From contig JAWXCJ010000266.1 in NCBI GenBank assembly GCA_034408875.1, forward strand, positions 1-14,944: DNA of 14,944 nt, read 5' to 3'. The position numbers and the translations under genes are program-made. Of this stretch, positions 4,921 to 12,516 are shown in pieces. The DNA comes from JANNHK01 sp034408875 (GTDB lineage: Bacteria; Actinomycetota; Acidimicrobiia; IMCC26256; PALSA-610). Position 1 is the first letter of the stretch, and the number at the start of each line of letters is the position of its first letter. Under the pieces are notes generated by a model that saw nothing but the letters and a program-made list of their open reading frames with translations, searched no databases and was not told the DNA's origin.

Positions 4921-5538
4921 ATGTTGGAGCTGGCGGTGCTGGGACTGCTGAACGAGCAGCCCCTCCACGGCTATGAGCTGAAGAAGCGCTTGTCCGAGAC
5001 GCTCGGCCCCCTTTGGGGGATTTCGTTCGGTTCGCTCTACCCGGCGCTGCGCCGGCTGGAGCGCTCCGGTGCGATCACCGAGACGGTCTCCGAGGGCGAC
5101 GACGGGCCCGCGGCCCCAATCGTGCCGACCGGCTCGGTCAAGGGCGACCTCGCGGCCGCGCTGCGGCGCCGGCCGCGCTCGACCCGGCGCACCCGCAAGG
5201 CCTACCGCCTCACCGACGCCGGCCGGGAGCTGTTCATCGAACTTCTTACCGCGCCCGAAACCGACGACGAACGGTCCTTTGCGCTGCGGCTGTCGTTCTG
5301 CCGGCACCTGACCGGGCCCGAACGGCTCTCGTTCCTCGAACGCCGGCGCACCCAGCTCACCCAGCGGCTCGCGCCCGTCCGGCGGACCGCGCCCAGCCGC
5401 ACCGTTGATCGCTATACCCGGTCGCTCCTCGAGCACCGGGCCCAGACCACCCAACACGATCTCGAGTGGATCGACGAGCTGATCGCGGAAGAACGCGAGC
5501 TCGTCGAACGCACCGAGGAAGGAGCAGCATCGGCATGA
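4921..5538 (+). CDS. PadR family transcriptional regulator
   Basis: The 205-residue product has an N-terminal winged helix (about residues 1-105) beginning MLELAVLGLLNEQPLHGYEL, with the recognition helix around GSLYPALRRLERSG (37-50). The wing normally has a short turn. Here about 35 residues (about 58-92), ending in an Arg-rich segment, separate AITETV from KAYRLTDAGRELF. The C-terminal half (about 115-200) is helical and coiled-coil-like, as in dimerising PadR proteins. The ATG at 4921 is chosen because it lies at the family N-terminus, just after a -10-like element. The stop overlaps the ino1 start (ATGA, 5535-5538), and homologues sit next to ino1 in mycobacteria. It probably represses its own operon; the ligand is unknown. 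Confidence 0.92.
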   Translation: MLELAVLGLLNEQPLHGYELKKRLSETLGPLWGISFGSLYPALRRLERSGAITETVSEGDDGPAAPIVPTGSVKGDLAAALRRRPRSTRRTRKAYRLTDAGRELFIELLTAPETDDERSFALRLSFCRHLTGPERLSFLERRRTQLTQRLAPVRRTAPSRTVDRYTRSLLEHRAQTTQHDLEWIDELIAEERELVERTEEGAASA

Positions 5539-6623
5539 GCGCGACCGAAAGCCGCAAGAAGGTACGGGTTGCGATCGCCGGCATCGGCAACTGCGCGAGC
5601 AGCCTGGTGCAGGGCGTCGAGTTCTACCGCAACGCCGACCCGAACGAGCGCGTCCCCGGACTGATGCACGTCGAGCTCGGCGGCTACCACGTAGGTGACG
5701 TCGAGTTCGTCGCCGCGTTCGACGTCGACGCCGACAAGGTCGGGCTCGATCTCGGCAAAGCGATCTTCTCGAGCATCAACAACACGATCAAGTTCTCCGA
5801 CGTCCCCGACCTCAACGTGCTCGTGCAGCGCGGCCCGACGTTCGACGGTCTCGGCAAGTTCTACCGCGAGGTCGTCGAGGAGAGCCCGGCCGAGCCGGTC
5901 GACGTCGCGCAGGCTCTGCGCGACGCAAAGGCCGACGTGCTCGTGAGCTACCTCCCCGTCGGGTCCGAAGACGCGCAGCGCTACTACGCGCAGGTCTGCA
6001 TCGACGCCGGCGTCGGCTTCGTGAACGCGATCCCCGTGTTCATCGCGAGCGACCCCGAGTGGGCGAAGAAGTTCGAAGACGCCGGTGTGCCGATCGTCGG
6101 CGACGACATCAAGAGCCAGGTCGGCGCCACCATCACGCACCGCCTGCTCGCCCGCCTGTTCGAAGACCGCGGCCTCGCGATCGACAACACGTACCAGTTG
6201 AACTTCGGCGGCAACATGGACTTCAAGAACATGCTCGAGCGCGAGCGCCTGCTGTCCAAGAAGGTGTCGAAGACCCAGTCGGTCACGAGCCAGATCGACC
6301 AGGGCATCTCGTCGGAGAGCGTGCACATCGGCCCGTCGGACCACGTGCCGTGGCTCAACGACCGGAAGTGGGCGTACATCCGCCTCGAAGGCCGCAACTT
6401 CGGCGACGTGCCACTGAACATCGAGTTGAAGCTCGAGGTGTGGGACTCGCCCAACTCGGCCGGCGTCATCATCGACGCGGTGCGGTGCTGCAAGCTCGCA
6501 CTCGACCGTGGTATCGGCGGCCCGCTGGAAGGCCCGTCGGCGTACTTCATGAAGTCGCCGCTGGTGCAGTTCCACGACGACGAAGCGCACCGAATGGTGG
6601 AAGCCTTCGCCGAAGGCGTGTAG
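5535..6623 (+). CDS. ino1: Inositol-3-phosphate synthase
   Basis: This NAD-dependent enzyme converts glucose 6-phosphate to myo-inositol phosphate, the precursor of phosphatidylinositol lipids and mycothiol in actinobacteria. The 362-residue length matches the actinobacterial form. The Rossmann motif GIGNCASS is at 16-23. Other hallmarks are VSYLPVGSEDAQRYYAQ (137-153), NAIPVFIA (164-171), LNFGGNMDFKNM (222-233), SKTQSVTSQ (245-253), HIGPSDHVPWLNDRKWAYI (264-282) and WDSPNSAGVIIDAVR (303-317). Lysines in GNMDFKNM and near YFMKSP are in the expected catalytic regions. The ATG at 5535 overlaps the padR stop, with GGAG 10 nt upstream, so translation is coupled. A 7-bp inverted repeat at 6603-6617 lies in the last codons. 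Confidence 0.97.
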   Translation: MSATESRKKVRVAIAGIGNCASSLVQGVEFYRNADPNERVPGLMHVELGGYHVGDVEFVAAFDVDADKVGLDLGKAIFSSINNTIKFSDVPDLNVLVQRGPTFDGLGKFYREVVEESPAEPVDVAQALRDAKADVLVSYLPVGSEDAQRYYAQVCIDAGVGFVNAIPVFIASDPEWAKKFEDAGVPIVGDDIKSQVGATITHRLLARLFEDRGLAIDNTYQLNFGGNMDFKNMLERERLLSKKVSKTQSVTSQIDQGISSESVHIGPSDHVPWLNDRKWAYIRLEGRNFGDVPLNIELKLEVWDSPNSAGVIIDAVRCCKLALDRGIGGPLEGPSAYFMKSPLVQFHDDEAHRMVEAFAEGV

Positions 6624-6642
6624 TTCGCGCCACAATCGGGGC

Positions 6643-7368
6643 ATGACCAACACGGAGGCGTGGGATCGCGTCGGCGCGCGGCGGGCGACATCAGCCGCGA
6701 ACGAAGCCGTCCAGTACGGACCGGATGTCCCGACCGACGCCGAGCTCCGGCTCGTCGGCGACCTCAACGGGAAGCGCGTGCTCGACCTCGGCTGCGGCAG
6801 CGGGGAGAACGCGGTGGCGTTTGCCCGCCTCGGTGCGCACGTCATCGCGCTGGACCAGTCGATCGCCCAGCTCGCGGTCGGGCGGCGCCTGGCGGAGTCG
6901 CTCGAACGGCGGGTGGAGTGGCACCGTAGCGATGCCGCCGACCTCGCCTTCCTCCGGGCCGACTCGATCGACCTCGCGTTCGCGGCCGGCCTCCTCGTCG
7001 AAATCGAGGACATCGACCGGCTCTTCCGCCAGGTCCACCGGGTCCTGCGCCCCGGCGCCGCGTTCCTGTTCTCCTACGACCACCCCGCCGCACTCGCGGT
7101 CGGACGCGACGACGCCGCGCCCGACGGGCTCCCGCTCGGCCGCCTCGAAGTGCGCCGCTCGTACAACGAACCCGGCCCGATGAAAGTCGTGCGCGACGGC
7201 GAAGACATGTCGCTGTGGCCGCGCTCGATCGCCGACGTGTTCGCCGCACTACACCGCGCCGGTTACCGCGTCGACGTACTCCTCGAGCCCGAACCCGTTC
7301 GCTCGTCGGACCCGGGTCCGTCGTTCCCGACGACGATCATCTGGCGCGCCCGCAAAGAAGGCCTCTAA
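6643..7368 (+). CDS. Class I SAM-dependent methyltransferase
   Basis: The 241-residue product has a class I methyltransferase fold of the Methyltransf_11 type. Motif I VLDLGCGSG lies at 46-54 and the acidic residue of motif II is in IALDQS (69-73). A further acidic site is SDAADL (96-101), and the motif resembling IEDIDRLFRQVHRVLRPGA spans 121-139. The substrate cannot be predicted. The C-terminal part (about 155-241) probably forms the substrate cap. The ATG is 19 bp after the ino1 stop; CACAAT at 6631-6636 could be a -10 for a leaderless mRNA, as there is no good Shine-Dalgarno. It could also be cotranscribed with ino1. It converges on cca with 5 bp between stops. Confidence 0.85.
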   Translation: MTNTEAWDRVGARRATSAANEAVQYGPDVPTDAELRLVGDLNGKRVLDLGCGSGENAVAFARLGAHVIALDQSIAQLAVGRRLAESLERRVEWHRSDAADLAFLRADSIDLAFAAGLLVEIEDIDRLFRQVHRVLRPGAAFLFSYDHPAALAVGRDDAAPDGLPLGRLEVRRSYNEPGPMKVVRDGEDMSLWPRSIADVFAALHRAGYRVDVLLEPEPVRSSDPGPSFPTTIIWRARKEGL

Positions 7369-7377
7369 CCCAGTTAG
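7365..7377. repeat. Small inverted repeat holding both convergent stop codons
   Basis: CTAAC (7365-7369) and GTTAG (7373-7377) flank CCA. The left arm contains the methyltransferase TAA and the right arm contains the cca TAA on the other strand. The stem is only 5 bp and AT-containing, so it is a weak hairpin. A role in ending both transcripts is possible, not shown. Confidence 0.3.
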
Positions 7378-8774
7378 CTCGTGACGCCGCGCTCGGCGGC
7401 CCAGGCGTCGAGACGCGCGTACGCCTCGTCCTTCTCCAACGGGCCTTCGTCGAGACGGATCTCGAGTAGGTACTTCATGGCGTCGCCGACGGTCGGGCCG
7501 GGTTCGATGCCGAGGTGTTCCATCACTTCGCGACCGTCGAGATCGGGTCGGATCTTCGACAGTTCTTCCTTCGCCGAAAGCTCCGTGATGCGCGCTTCGA
7601 GCTGGTCCATGCGGCGGCCGAGGGCGGCGGCCTTGCGTTCGTCGCGCGTCGTGCAGTCGGAGCGGGTCAGCTCGTTGAGCTCGTTCAGCAGGTGGCCCGC
7701 GTCGCGCACGTACCGGCGCACGGCGCTATCGGTCCAGCCCTGGCTGTACGTGTGGAACCGCAGGTGGAGCCGCACGAGTTCGGTCACGTCGTCGACCACG
7801 TCGTTCGGGTACCGCAACGCGAGCAGACGTTCCTTGGCCATGCGGGCGCCGACCACGTCGTGGAAATAGAAGCTGACGCCGTCGGCACCGATCTTGCGCG
7901 TGTGCGGCTTGGCGATGTCGTGCAGCAACGCACCCAGGCGCACCTTCAGTTCCGGGCCCGTCTTCGCGACGACAGCGATCGTGTGTGCGAGCACGTCTTT
8001 GTGCCGGTGGATCGGGTCCTGTTCGAGCCTCATCGCGTTGAGTTCGGGCAGGAACTCGTCGGAGAGACCGGTGCGCGAGATCAACCACAGACCGGTCGAC
8101 GGGTCGTCGGCCAGCAGCATCTTCGACAGCTCGTCGCGGATCCGTTCCGCGCTGATGATCTGGAGCCGTTCGCGCATCCCTTCCATCGCGGCGACGACGT
8201 CGGCATCCGGTTCGAACCCGAGCTGCGCGGCGAAGCGGGCCGCGCGCAACATGCGCAGCGGGTCGTCCTCGAACGACACCTCGGGTGCGAGCGGCGTGCG
8301 GAGCCGGCGCGCGGCGAGGTCGGCGAGGCCGCCGAAGGGGTCGACGATCTCGGGCTCGTCGAGCGCCATCGCGATCGCGTTGACCGTGAAATCGCGGCGC
8401 GAGAGGTCGGTTTCAACCGCGTCGGAGAACGTCACCTCGGGCTTGCGGCTGTCGGGGCGGTAGACGTCGGCGCGAAAGGTCGTGATCTCGAACCGTTCGT
8501 CGTCTTTCTCGCACCCGATCGTGCCGAACCGCTCGCCCTGGTTCCACACCGCGTCGGCCCAGCCGTTGACGGCCTGCTTCACAGCGTCGGGGCGCGCGTC
8601 GGTGGCGATGTCGACGTCGGGGTCGCGGGCGACCCGGTCGAGAAAGGCGTCGCGCACGCTCCCGCCGACGAGATACGTGCGGTATCCACCTTCGTGGAGT
8701 CGCGCCGCGAGTTCCTGGGTCGGTGACCCAGGTTCGAGAAAGCGCGCGAGCCTCGGCGGTACGGGCGGGGTCAT
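7374..8774 (-). CDS. cca: CCA tRNA nucleotidyltransferase with HD domain
   Basis: The enzyme adds or repairs the 3'-CCA end of tRNAs from CTP and ATP. The 466-residue length is usual for the actinobacterial type (called pcnA in mycobacteria). The nucleotidyltransferase head has LVGGSVRDAFL (35-45), catalytic Asp53 and Asp55 in DPDVDIATDA, and RRDFTVNAIAMALD (126-139). The neck carries FEDDPLRMLRAARFAAQLGF (168-187). An HD domain with His285-Asp286 in LLHDIAKP follows, suggesting phosphohydrolase activity; the C-terminal domain is helical. The ATG at 8772-8774 lacks a Shine-Dalgarno and has GAGAAT 6 nt upstream. It diverges from the NfeD-like gene over 50 bp. Homologues are origin-proximal in actinobacteria, near DUF6049. 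Confidence 0.96.
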   Translation of the reverse strand: MTPPVPPRLARFLEPGSPTQELAARLHEGGYRTYLVGGSVRDAFLDRVARDPDVDIATDARPDAVKQAVNGWADAVWNQGERFGTIGCEKDDERFEITTFRADVYRPDSRKPEVTFSDAVETDLSRRDFTVNAIAMALDEPEIVDPFGGLADLAARRLRTPLAPEVSFEDDPLRMLRAARFAAQLGFEPDADVVAAMEGMRERLQIISAERIRDELSKMLLADDPSTGLWLISRTGLSDEFLPELNAMRLEQDPIHRHKDVLAHTIAVVAKTGPELKVRLGALLHDIAKPHTRKIGADGVSFYFHDVVGARMAKERLLALRYPNDVVDDVTELVRLHLRFHTYSQGWTDSAVRRYVRDAGHLLNELNELTRSDCTTRDERKAAALGRRMDQLEARITELSAKEELSKIRPDLDGREVMEHLGIEPGPTVGDAMKYLLEIRLDEGPLEKDEAYARLDAWAAERGVTS

Positions 8775-8824
8775 GCTCGTATTCTCGCGGTCGCGGCCCG
8801 CCGCCGCGGTACGGTATTCGCCAG
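8775..8824. promoter_or_regulatory. Compact divergent promoter between cca and the NfeD-like gene
   Basis: Only 50 bp separate two divergent start codons, with no Shine-Dalgarno for either gene. On the plus strand TACGGT at 8810-8815 fits TANNNT and lies 9 nt before the ATG. On the minus strand GAGAAT (8781-8786) lies 6 nt before the cca ATG. Both mRNAs may be leaderless or nearly so, and the two promoters would overlap upstream of their -10 elements. Confidence 0.35.
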
Positions 8825-9277
8825 ATGGACGATCCCGACGGGTGGCGTTGGATCTGGCTGGGCGCAGCGGCGTTCCTCGCCGTTGGCGAGTTGGTGACCC
8901 CGGGCGCCTTCTTCATGCTCTCGTTCGCGATCGGCGCCGCCGTCGCGTGCGCGCTCGCGTTCCTGGGCGTCGACGTCGCCTGGGAGATCGCCGCATTCAT
9001 CGTCACCAGCGTGGCCGCCTTGCTGATCCTCGTCCCGCTGGGGCGCCGGATGAGCGGCGGCGAACAGGGCACGGTCGGCGCGACGCGCTGGGCCGGTCAA
9101 CGCGGCATCGTGCTCGGCGCGATTCCGGGCTCACCGCACGAGACGGGGTTGGTCCGCGTCGAACGTGAGGAGTGGCGGGCCGAGAGCGCCGACGGTTCCG
9201 AGATCGTCTCCGGCACCAAGGTCATCGTGTTGCGCGTCGACGGAACCCGCCTCATCGTGAAACCGCAGGAGGAGTAG
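8825..9277 (+). CDS. NfeD-like membrane protein
   Basis: The 150-residue product has three predicted membrane segments, at about 8-24, 28-48 and 53-72, then a soluble C-terminal domain with the NfeD-type OB-fold pattern (GQRGIVLGAI at 91-100; ESADGSEIVSGTKVIVLRVDG at about 120-140, ending in LIVKP). Short NfeD proteins of this kind are usually encoded beside SPFH proteins and are thought to work with them in membrane organisation or quality control. That is the case here: the next gene starts 4 bp after this stop. The start is the ATG at 8825. The frame extends further upstream but into cca sequence on the other strand. The precise function is unknown. Confidence 0.85.
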   Translation: MDDPDGWRWIWLGAAAFLAVGELVTPGAFFMLSFAIGAAVACALAFLGVDVAWEIAAFIVTSVAALLILVPLGRRMSGGEQGTVGATRWAGQRGIVLGAIPGSPHETGLVRVEREEWRAESADGSEIVSGTKVIVLRVDGTRLIVKPQEE

Positions 9278-9281
9278 TCGC

Positions 9282-10271
9282 ATGCAAGCCGCCGCCGGAG
9301 TCCTCGTTGTCGTCGCGATCCTCCTGTTCATCATCATCGCCAAGAGCGTTCGCATCGTGCGGCCGTACCAGCGCGGCCTCGTCGAACGGCTCGGCAAATT
9401 CCACGCCACCGTCGACCCCGGACTCCGGCTGATCTTCCCGTTCATCGACCGCATCCTGCTCATCGACATGCGCGAGCAGGTCGTCGACGTGCCGCCGCAA
9501 GAGGTGATCACGTCCGACAACGTCGTCGTCTCCGTCGACGCGGTCATCTACTACGAGGCCACCGACCCGCAACGCCTCGCGTACAACATCTCCAACTTCC
9601 AACTGGCCATCACGAAGCTCGCGCAGACAAACCTGCGCAACGTCGTGGGCGACATCCAACTCGACGACGCGCTCACGTCGCGCGACACGATCAACGCCAA
9701 GCTGCGCGAGATCCTCGACGACGCCACCGACAAGTGGGGCGTACGCGTCGTGCGGGTCGAGATCCAGCGCATCGACCCGCCGCCGGACATCGTGCACTCG
9801 ATGCACCAGCAGATGCAGGCCGAGCGCACCCGGCGTGCGGTCGTCACCGAAGCGCAGGGTGTGCGCGAGGCCGCCATCACGCGCGCCGAAGGCGACAAGC
9901 AGGCCGCCATCCTCGAAGCCGAGGGCATCAGCCGGAAGCAGATCCTCGAAGCCGAAGGACGAAGCCAGGCGATCGAGCGCATCGCGCAGGCGGAGCGGAC
10001 CCGTCAGATCGCGGTCGCCGAAGGTGAGGCGCAGGCGATCCGCAACGTGTACGACGCGATTCACGACGGGAACCCGTCGCCCGATCTGATCGCGATCAAG
10101 TACCTCGAAGCGCTGCGCGCCGTCGCCGACGGCCGGGCCACGAAGATCTTCCTACCGGCCGAAATGGGCGGCCTGTTCGGCACCGTCGGCGGCCTCGTAG
10201 AACTGCTCAACCAGCCGCGCCCCGAGGGCGAGATCGAACCGGCGACGCCGGCCCCTGTGCTCCCCGCTTAG
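9282..10271 (+). CDS. SPFH domain (slipin/stomatin/QmcA-like) membrane protein
   Basis: The 329-residue product begins with one membrane segment (about 4-20). The SPFH/band 7 domain runs from about 22 to 195, with RPYQRGLVERLGKF (27-40), GLRLIFPFID (47-56), MREQVVDVPPQEVITSDNV (63-81), AIYY-type YYEATDP (90-96) and NLRNVVGDIQLDDALTSRD (117-135). A long charged, Ala/Glu-rich coiled coil follows (about 178-250), then IKYLEAL (272-278) and a Pro-rich tail. This pattern fits QmcA-like paraslipins, which form large oligomeric cages at the membrane with NfeD partners. GGAGGAG lies 7 nt before the ATG. It is cotranscribed with the NfeD-like gene. Its stop codon overlaps that of the convergent pilT gene. 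Confidence 0.92.
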   Translation: MQAAAGVLVVVAILLFIIIAKSVRIVRPYQRGLVERLGKFHATVDPGLRLIFPFIDRILLIDMREQVVDVPPQEVITSDNVVVSVDAVIYYEATDPQRLAYNISNFQLAITKLAQTNLRNVVGDIQLDDALTSRDTINAKLREILDDATDKWGVRVVRVEIQRIDPPPDIVHSMHQQMQAERTRRAVVTEAQGVREAAITRAEGDKQAAILEAEGISRKQILEAEGRSQAIERIAQAERTRQIAVAEGEAQAIRNVYDAIHDGNPSPDLIAIKYLEALRAVADGRATKIFLPAEMGGLFGTVGGLVELLNQPRPEGEIEPATPAPVLPA

Positions 10272-11362
10272 CTCGCGCCGCCGACGCTGGCCTGCTCCAT
10301 CGTGTGCTGCTCGATCATGAGCCGCAGGTCGTGGGGGCTGGTCGACGTGGCGAGGGCTTCGCGCAACTCGATGGTGCCGATCTTGTACAACTCGAGCAGG
10401 CTCTGGTCGAACGTCTGCATGCCGTAGTACTCGCCCTCACGGATGATCTCTTCGATCTCGTGGGTCTCTTCGGCGTTGACGATGCGGTCGAACACACGAC
10501 CGGTCGCAACCAAGACTTCGACTGCCGGAACTCGACCGCCGCCGCGCTTCTCGACGAGGCGCTGGCTGACAATGCCCCGCAACGACGCGGCCAGAGACAT
10601 ACGGGTCTGGCGCTGCTCGTGCGGCGGAAAGAAGTCGATGATCCGGTTGATCGAGTCGGTGGCGCTGATCGTGTGCAGCGTCGAGAACACGAGGTGTCCC
10701 GTTTCCGCCGCCGCGAGCGCCGTGCGCACCGTGTCGGGGTCGCGCATTTCACCGACGAGGATCACGTCGGGGTCCTGGCGCAGCACCCGCTTCAGGGCGG
10801 AGTAGAAGTCGTGCGTGTCGGTGCCGACTTCGCGCTGGTTCACGATCGAGTTCTTGTCGGAGTGCAGTACTTCGATCGGATCTTCGATCGTGACGATGTG
10901 GCGACTCATCGCCTCGTTGATGTAATCGATCATCGACGCGAGGGTCGTTGTCTTGCCCGAACCGGTCGGGCCGGTGACGAGCACGAGACCGCGCGGGTTC
11001 TCGGCGAGGCGTTGCACGACGGGCGGGAGACCCAACTCTTCGAACGAGGGGATGTCGCTCTGCACGCGGCGTAACACGAGGCCGACCGAGCCGCGCTGGC
11101 GCAACACGTTCACGCGGAAGCGGCCGAGGCCCGAGACGGAGTACGCGAAGTCGGCCTCGCTCGAACCGATGAATTCCTCGGCGCGCTGCTTCGGCATGAT
11201 CGCGAAGGCGATGCGCTCGGTCTCGACGGGCGAGACGCTCGAATGGCTCGTGCGTTCCAGCCGGCCGTCGATCCGGATGAACGGCGGCGAACCCACCTTG
11301 ATGTGGACGTCAGAGGCTCCGCGCTCGACAGCGAATCGCAGCAGTTGATCCAGGTCCAACAC
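10268..11362 (-). CDS. pilT: PilT/PilU family type IV pilus retraction ATPase
   Basis: The 364-residue product is a hexameric secretion-type ATPase of the PilT family, which depolymerises type IV pili for twitching. The N-terminal domain includes RGASDVHIKVGSPPFIRIDG (14-33). The Walker A motif GPTGSGKTTT is at 131-140, the Asp box VTIEDPIE at 157-164, Walker B ILVGEMRD at 201-208 and the His box TGHLVFSTLHT at 221-231. The region where PilT has AIRNLIRE reads HEIEEIIREG (301-310), followed by YGMQTFDQSLLELY (313-326), which resembles PilU-like members. The GTG at 11360-11362 has GGGAGGT 8 nt upstream. No other pilus gene is in the window. It follows the deacetylase-family gene by 87 bp on the same strand. 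Confidence 0.92.
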   Translation of the reverse strand: MLDLDQLLRFAVERGASDVHIKVGSPPFIRIDGRLERTSHSSVSPVETERIAFAIMPKQRAEEFIGSSEADFAYSVSGLGRFRVNVLRQRGSVGLVLRRVQSDIPSFEELGLPPVVQRLAENPRGLVLVTGPTGSGKTTTLASMIDYINEAMSRHIVTIEDPIEVLHSDKNSIVNQREVGTDTHDFYSALKRVLRQDPDVILVGEMRDPDTVRTALAAAETGHLVFSTLHTISATDSINRIIDFFPPHEQRQTRMSLAASLRGIVSQRLVEKRGGGRVPAVEVLVATGRVFDRIVNAEETHEIEEIIREGEYYGMQTFDQSLLELYKIGTIELREALATSTSPHDLRLMIEQHTMEQASVGGAS

Positions 11363-11449
11363 CGGCGAGTACCTCCCTTACCGCCTGTCTTGATCGGCAC
11401 GGGCGCGCTGCGTCCTGAGCCGAAACCTGGCGGGATCAGTACCGGATTC

Positions 11450-12460
11450 TTAGGAACTGGCAGCGTCTGGGTGAAGATCGCGGGCGGCTAGGACGATGTG
11501 ACCACCCGGTCCGTGGGCCGTAGGCGGTTCCGGACTCCGAGGATCGCCCAGGAGGGTCGAAACCGTCGCGGCCACGGAATCGCGCAGGGCATCGAGGTCG
11601 TAGCCGCCTTCGAGGAAACACACGATCCGCCGGCGCGGCCCGAGTTCCATGACGGCCCGGGTCAGGTCCGCGTAATCGCCCGCCGAGAGCCCGAGGCCGG
11701 TAAGCGGGTCGGCGCGGTGGGCGTCGTACCCGGCCGAGACGAGCACCCAATCCGGACGAAATGCCGCGGCGAGTGGCGCCACGACGTCGTCGATGGCAGC
11801 GCGGTACACGTCGCCGGTTGCGCCCGCCGGCAACGGGAAGTTCACGGTGGTGCCGGTGCCGGGCCCCGAACCCACATCGTCGATGCGACCCGTCCCGGGA
11901 TACAGCGGTGACTCGTGCATCGACACGTACATCACGTCGGGGTCGGAGAAGAACATGTCCTGCGTGCCGTTGCCGTGATGGGCATCCCAGTCGAGGACGA
12001 GCACTCGGTCGCCCCGTTCCCGCAGGTGGGAGGCGGTGACGGCCACGTTGTTGATCAGGCAGAACCCCATCGCGCGCGCGGCCACGGCGTGGTGGCCCGG
12101 CGGGCGCACGGCGCAGAAGGCGGCGTCGCCGGTTCCGGCTTCGAGGGCGTCGACCGCGGCCAGCCCGGACCCGGCGCCGAGGAGCGCGGCCTCCCACGAA
12201 GCCGTAGAGACCGACGTGTCGGGGTCGAGGGGACCGCCGCCGAGTTCGCAGAACCGCTCGAGCCGGTCGAGGTACTCGCCCGTATGCACCCTTTCGATCT
12301 CGGCCCGGGTCGCGCGCCGCGGTTCCAGGCGGTGCACCGCATCGGGGGGCAGGCCGGCATCGATTCCTTCGAGGACGGCCTGGAGCCGGGCCGGTCGTTC
12401 CGGGTGCCCGGGCCCAGGGTCGTGGGCCGAAAAGCGAGGATCCGCGGCCAGCAGGAGCAC
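11450..12460 (-). CDS. Histone deacetylase superfamily protein (AcuC/HDAC-like)
   Basis: The 336-residue product is a zinc-dependent arginase/deacetylase-fold amidohydrolase. It contains GHPERPARLQAVLEGI (18-33) and RPPGHHA (119-125) with His123-His124. Further motifs are GFCLINNVAVTA (132-143), VLDWDAHHGNGTQ (155-167) with zinc ligands Asp159 and His161, and SMHESPLYPGTG (180-191). SAGYDAHRADPL (242-253) carries Asp246 and EGGYD (284-288) carries catalytic-type Tyr287. All active-site residues are kept. Substrates of this class include acetyl-lysine in proteins, acetylpolyamines and other acetylated small molecules; which applies is unknown. The GTG at 12458-12460 has no Shine-Dalgarno but TAGCCT 6 nt upstream. 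It diverges from a GNAT acetyltransferase gene. Confidence 0.93.
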   Translation of the reverse strand: MLLLAADPRFSAHDPGPGHPERPARLQAVLEGIDAGLPPDAVHRLEPRRATRAEIERVHTGEYLDRLERFCELGGGPLDPDTSVSTASWEAALLGAGSGLAAVDALEAGTGDAAFCAVRPPGHHAVAARAMGFCLINNVAVTASHLRERGDRVLVLDWDAHHGNGTQDMFFSDPDVMYVSMHESPLYPGTGRIDDVGSGPGTGTTVNFPLPAGATGDVYRAAIDDVVAPLAAAFRPDWVLVSAGYDAHRADPLTGLGLSAGDYADLTRAVMELGPRRRIVCFLEGGYDLDALRDSVAATVSTLLGDPRSPEPPTAHGPGGHIVLAARDLHPDAASS

Positions 12461-12516
12461 GGGAGCAGGCTACTCACGCCGCCCCGAACGTCGGTCGGCC
12501 CGCTACTTTTGAGACA
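12461..12516. promoter_or_regulatory. Shared divergent promoter of the deacetylase and GNAT genes
   Basis: The 56-bp gap has a -10-like hexamer for each side. TACTTT at 12504-12509 on the plus strand lies 7 nt before the GNAT GTG. TAGCCT at 12467-12472 on the minus strand lies 6 nt before the deacetylase GTG. Neither gene has a Shine-Dalgarno. The expected -35 regions would overlap around 12481-12495, so polymerase binding at one promoter may affect the other. No clear -35 sequences are seen. Confidence 0.45.

Noticed and set aside
6603..6617. 7-bp inverted repeat GCCTTCG/CGAAGGC as an ino1 terminator
   Set aside because: It lies within the last ino1 codons, before the stop, and no T-run follows. 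It is likely a coincidence of Phe-Ala-Glu-Gly codons.
5412..7013. A 533-codon open frame on the minus strand
   Set aside because: It lies opposite padR, ino1 and the methyltransferase, all clearly identified. Its composition is that of an antisense frame.
7515..8726. A 403-codon open frame on the plus strand
   Set aside because: It is antisense to cca, whose catalytic motifs are complete. The translated sequence shows no family signature.
11378..11449. Possible riboswitch or promoter before pilT
   Set aside because: I could not find a convincing -35/-10 pair or a known riboswitch core in this short gap. Cotranscription with the deacetylase gene is equally likely.
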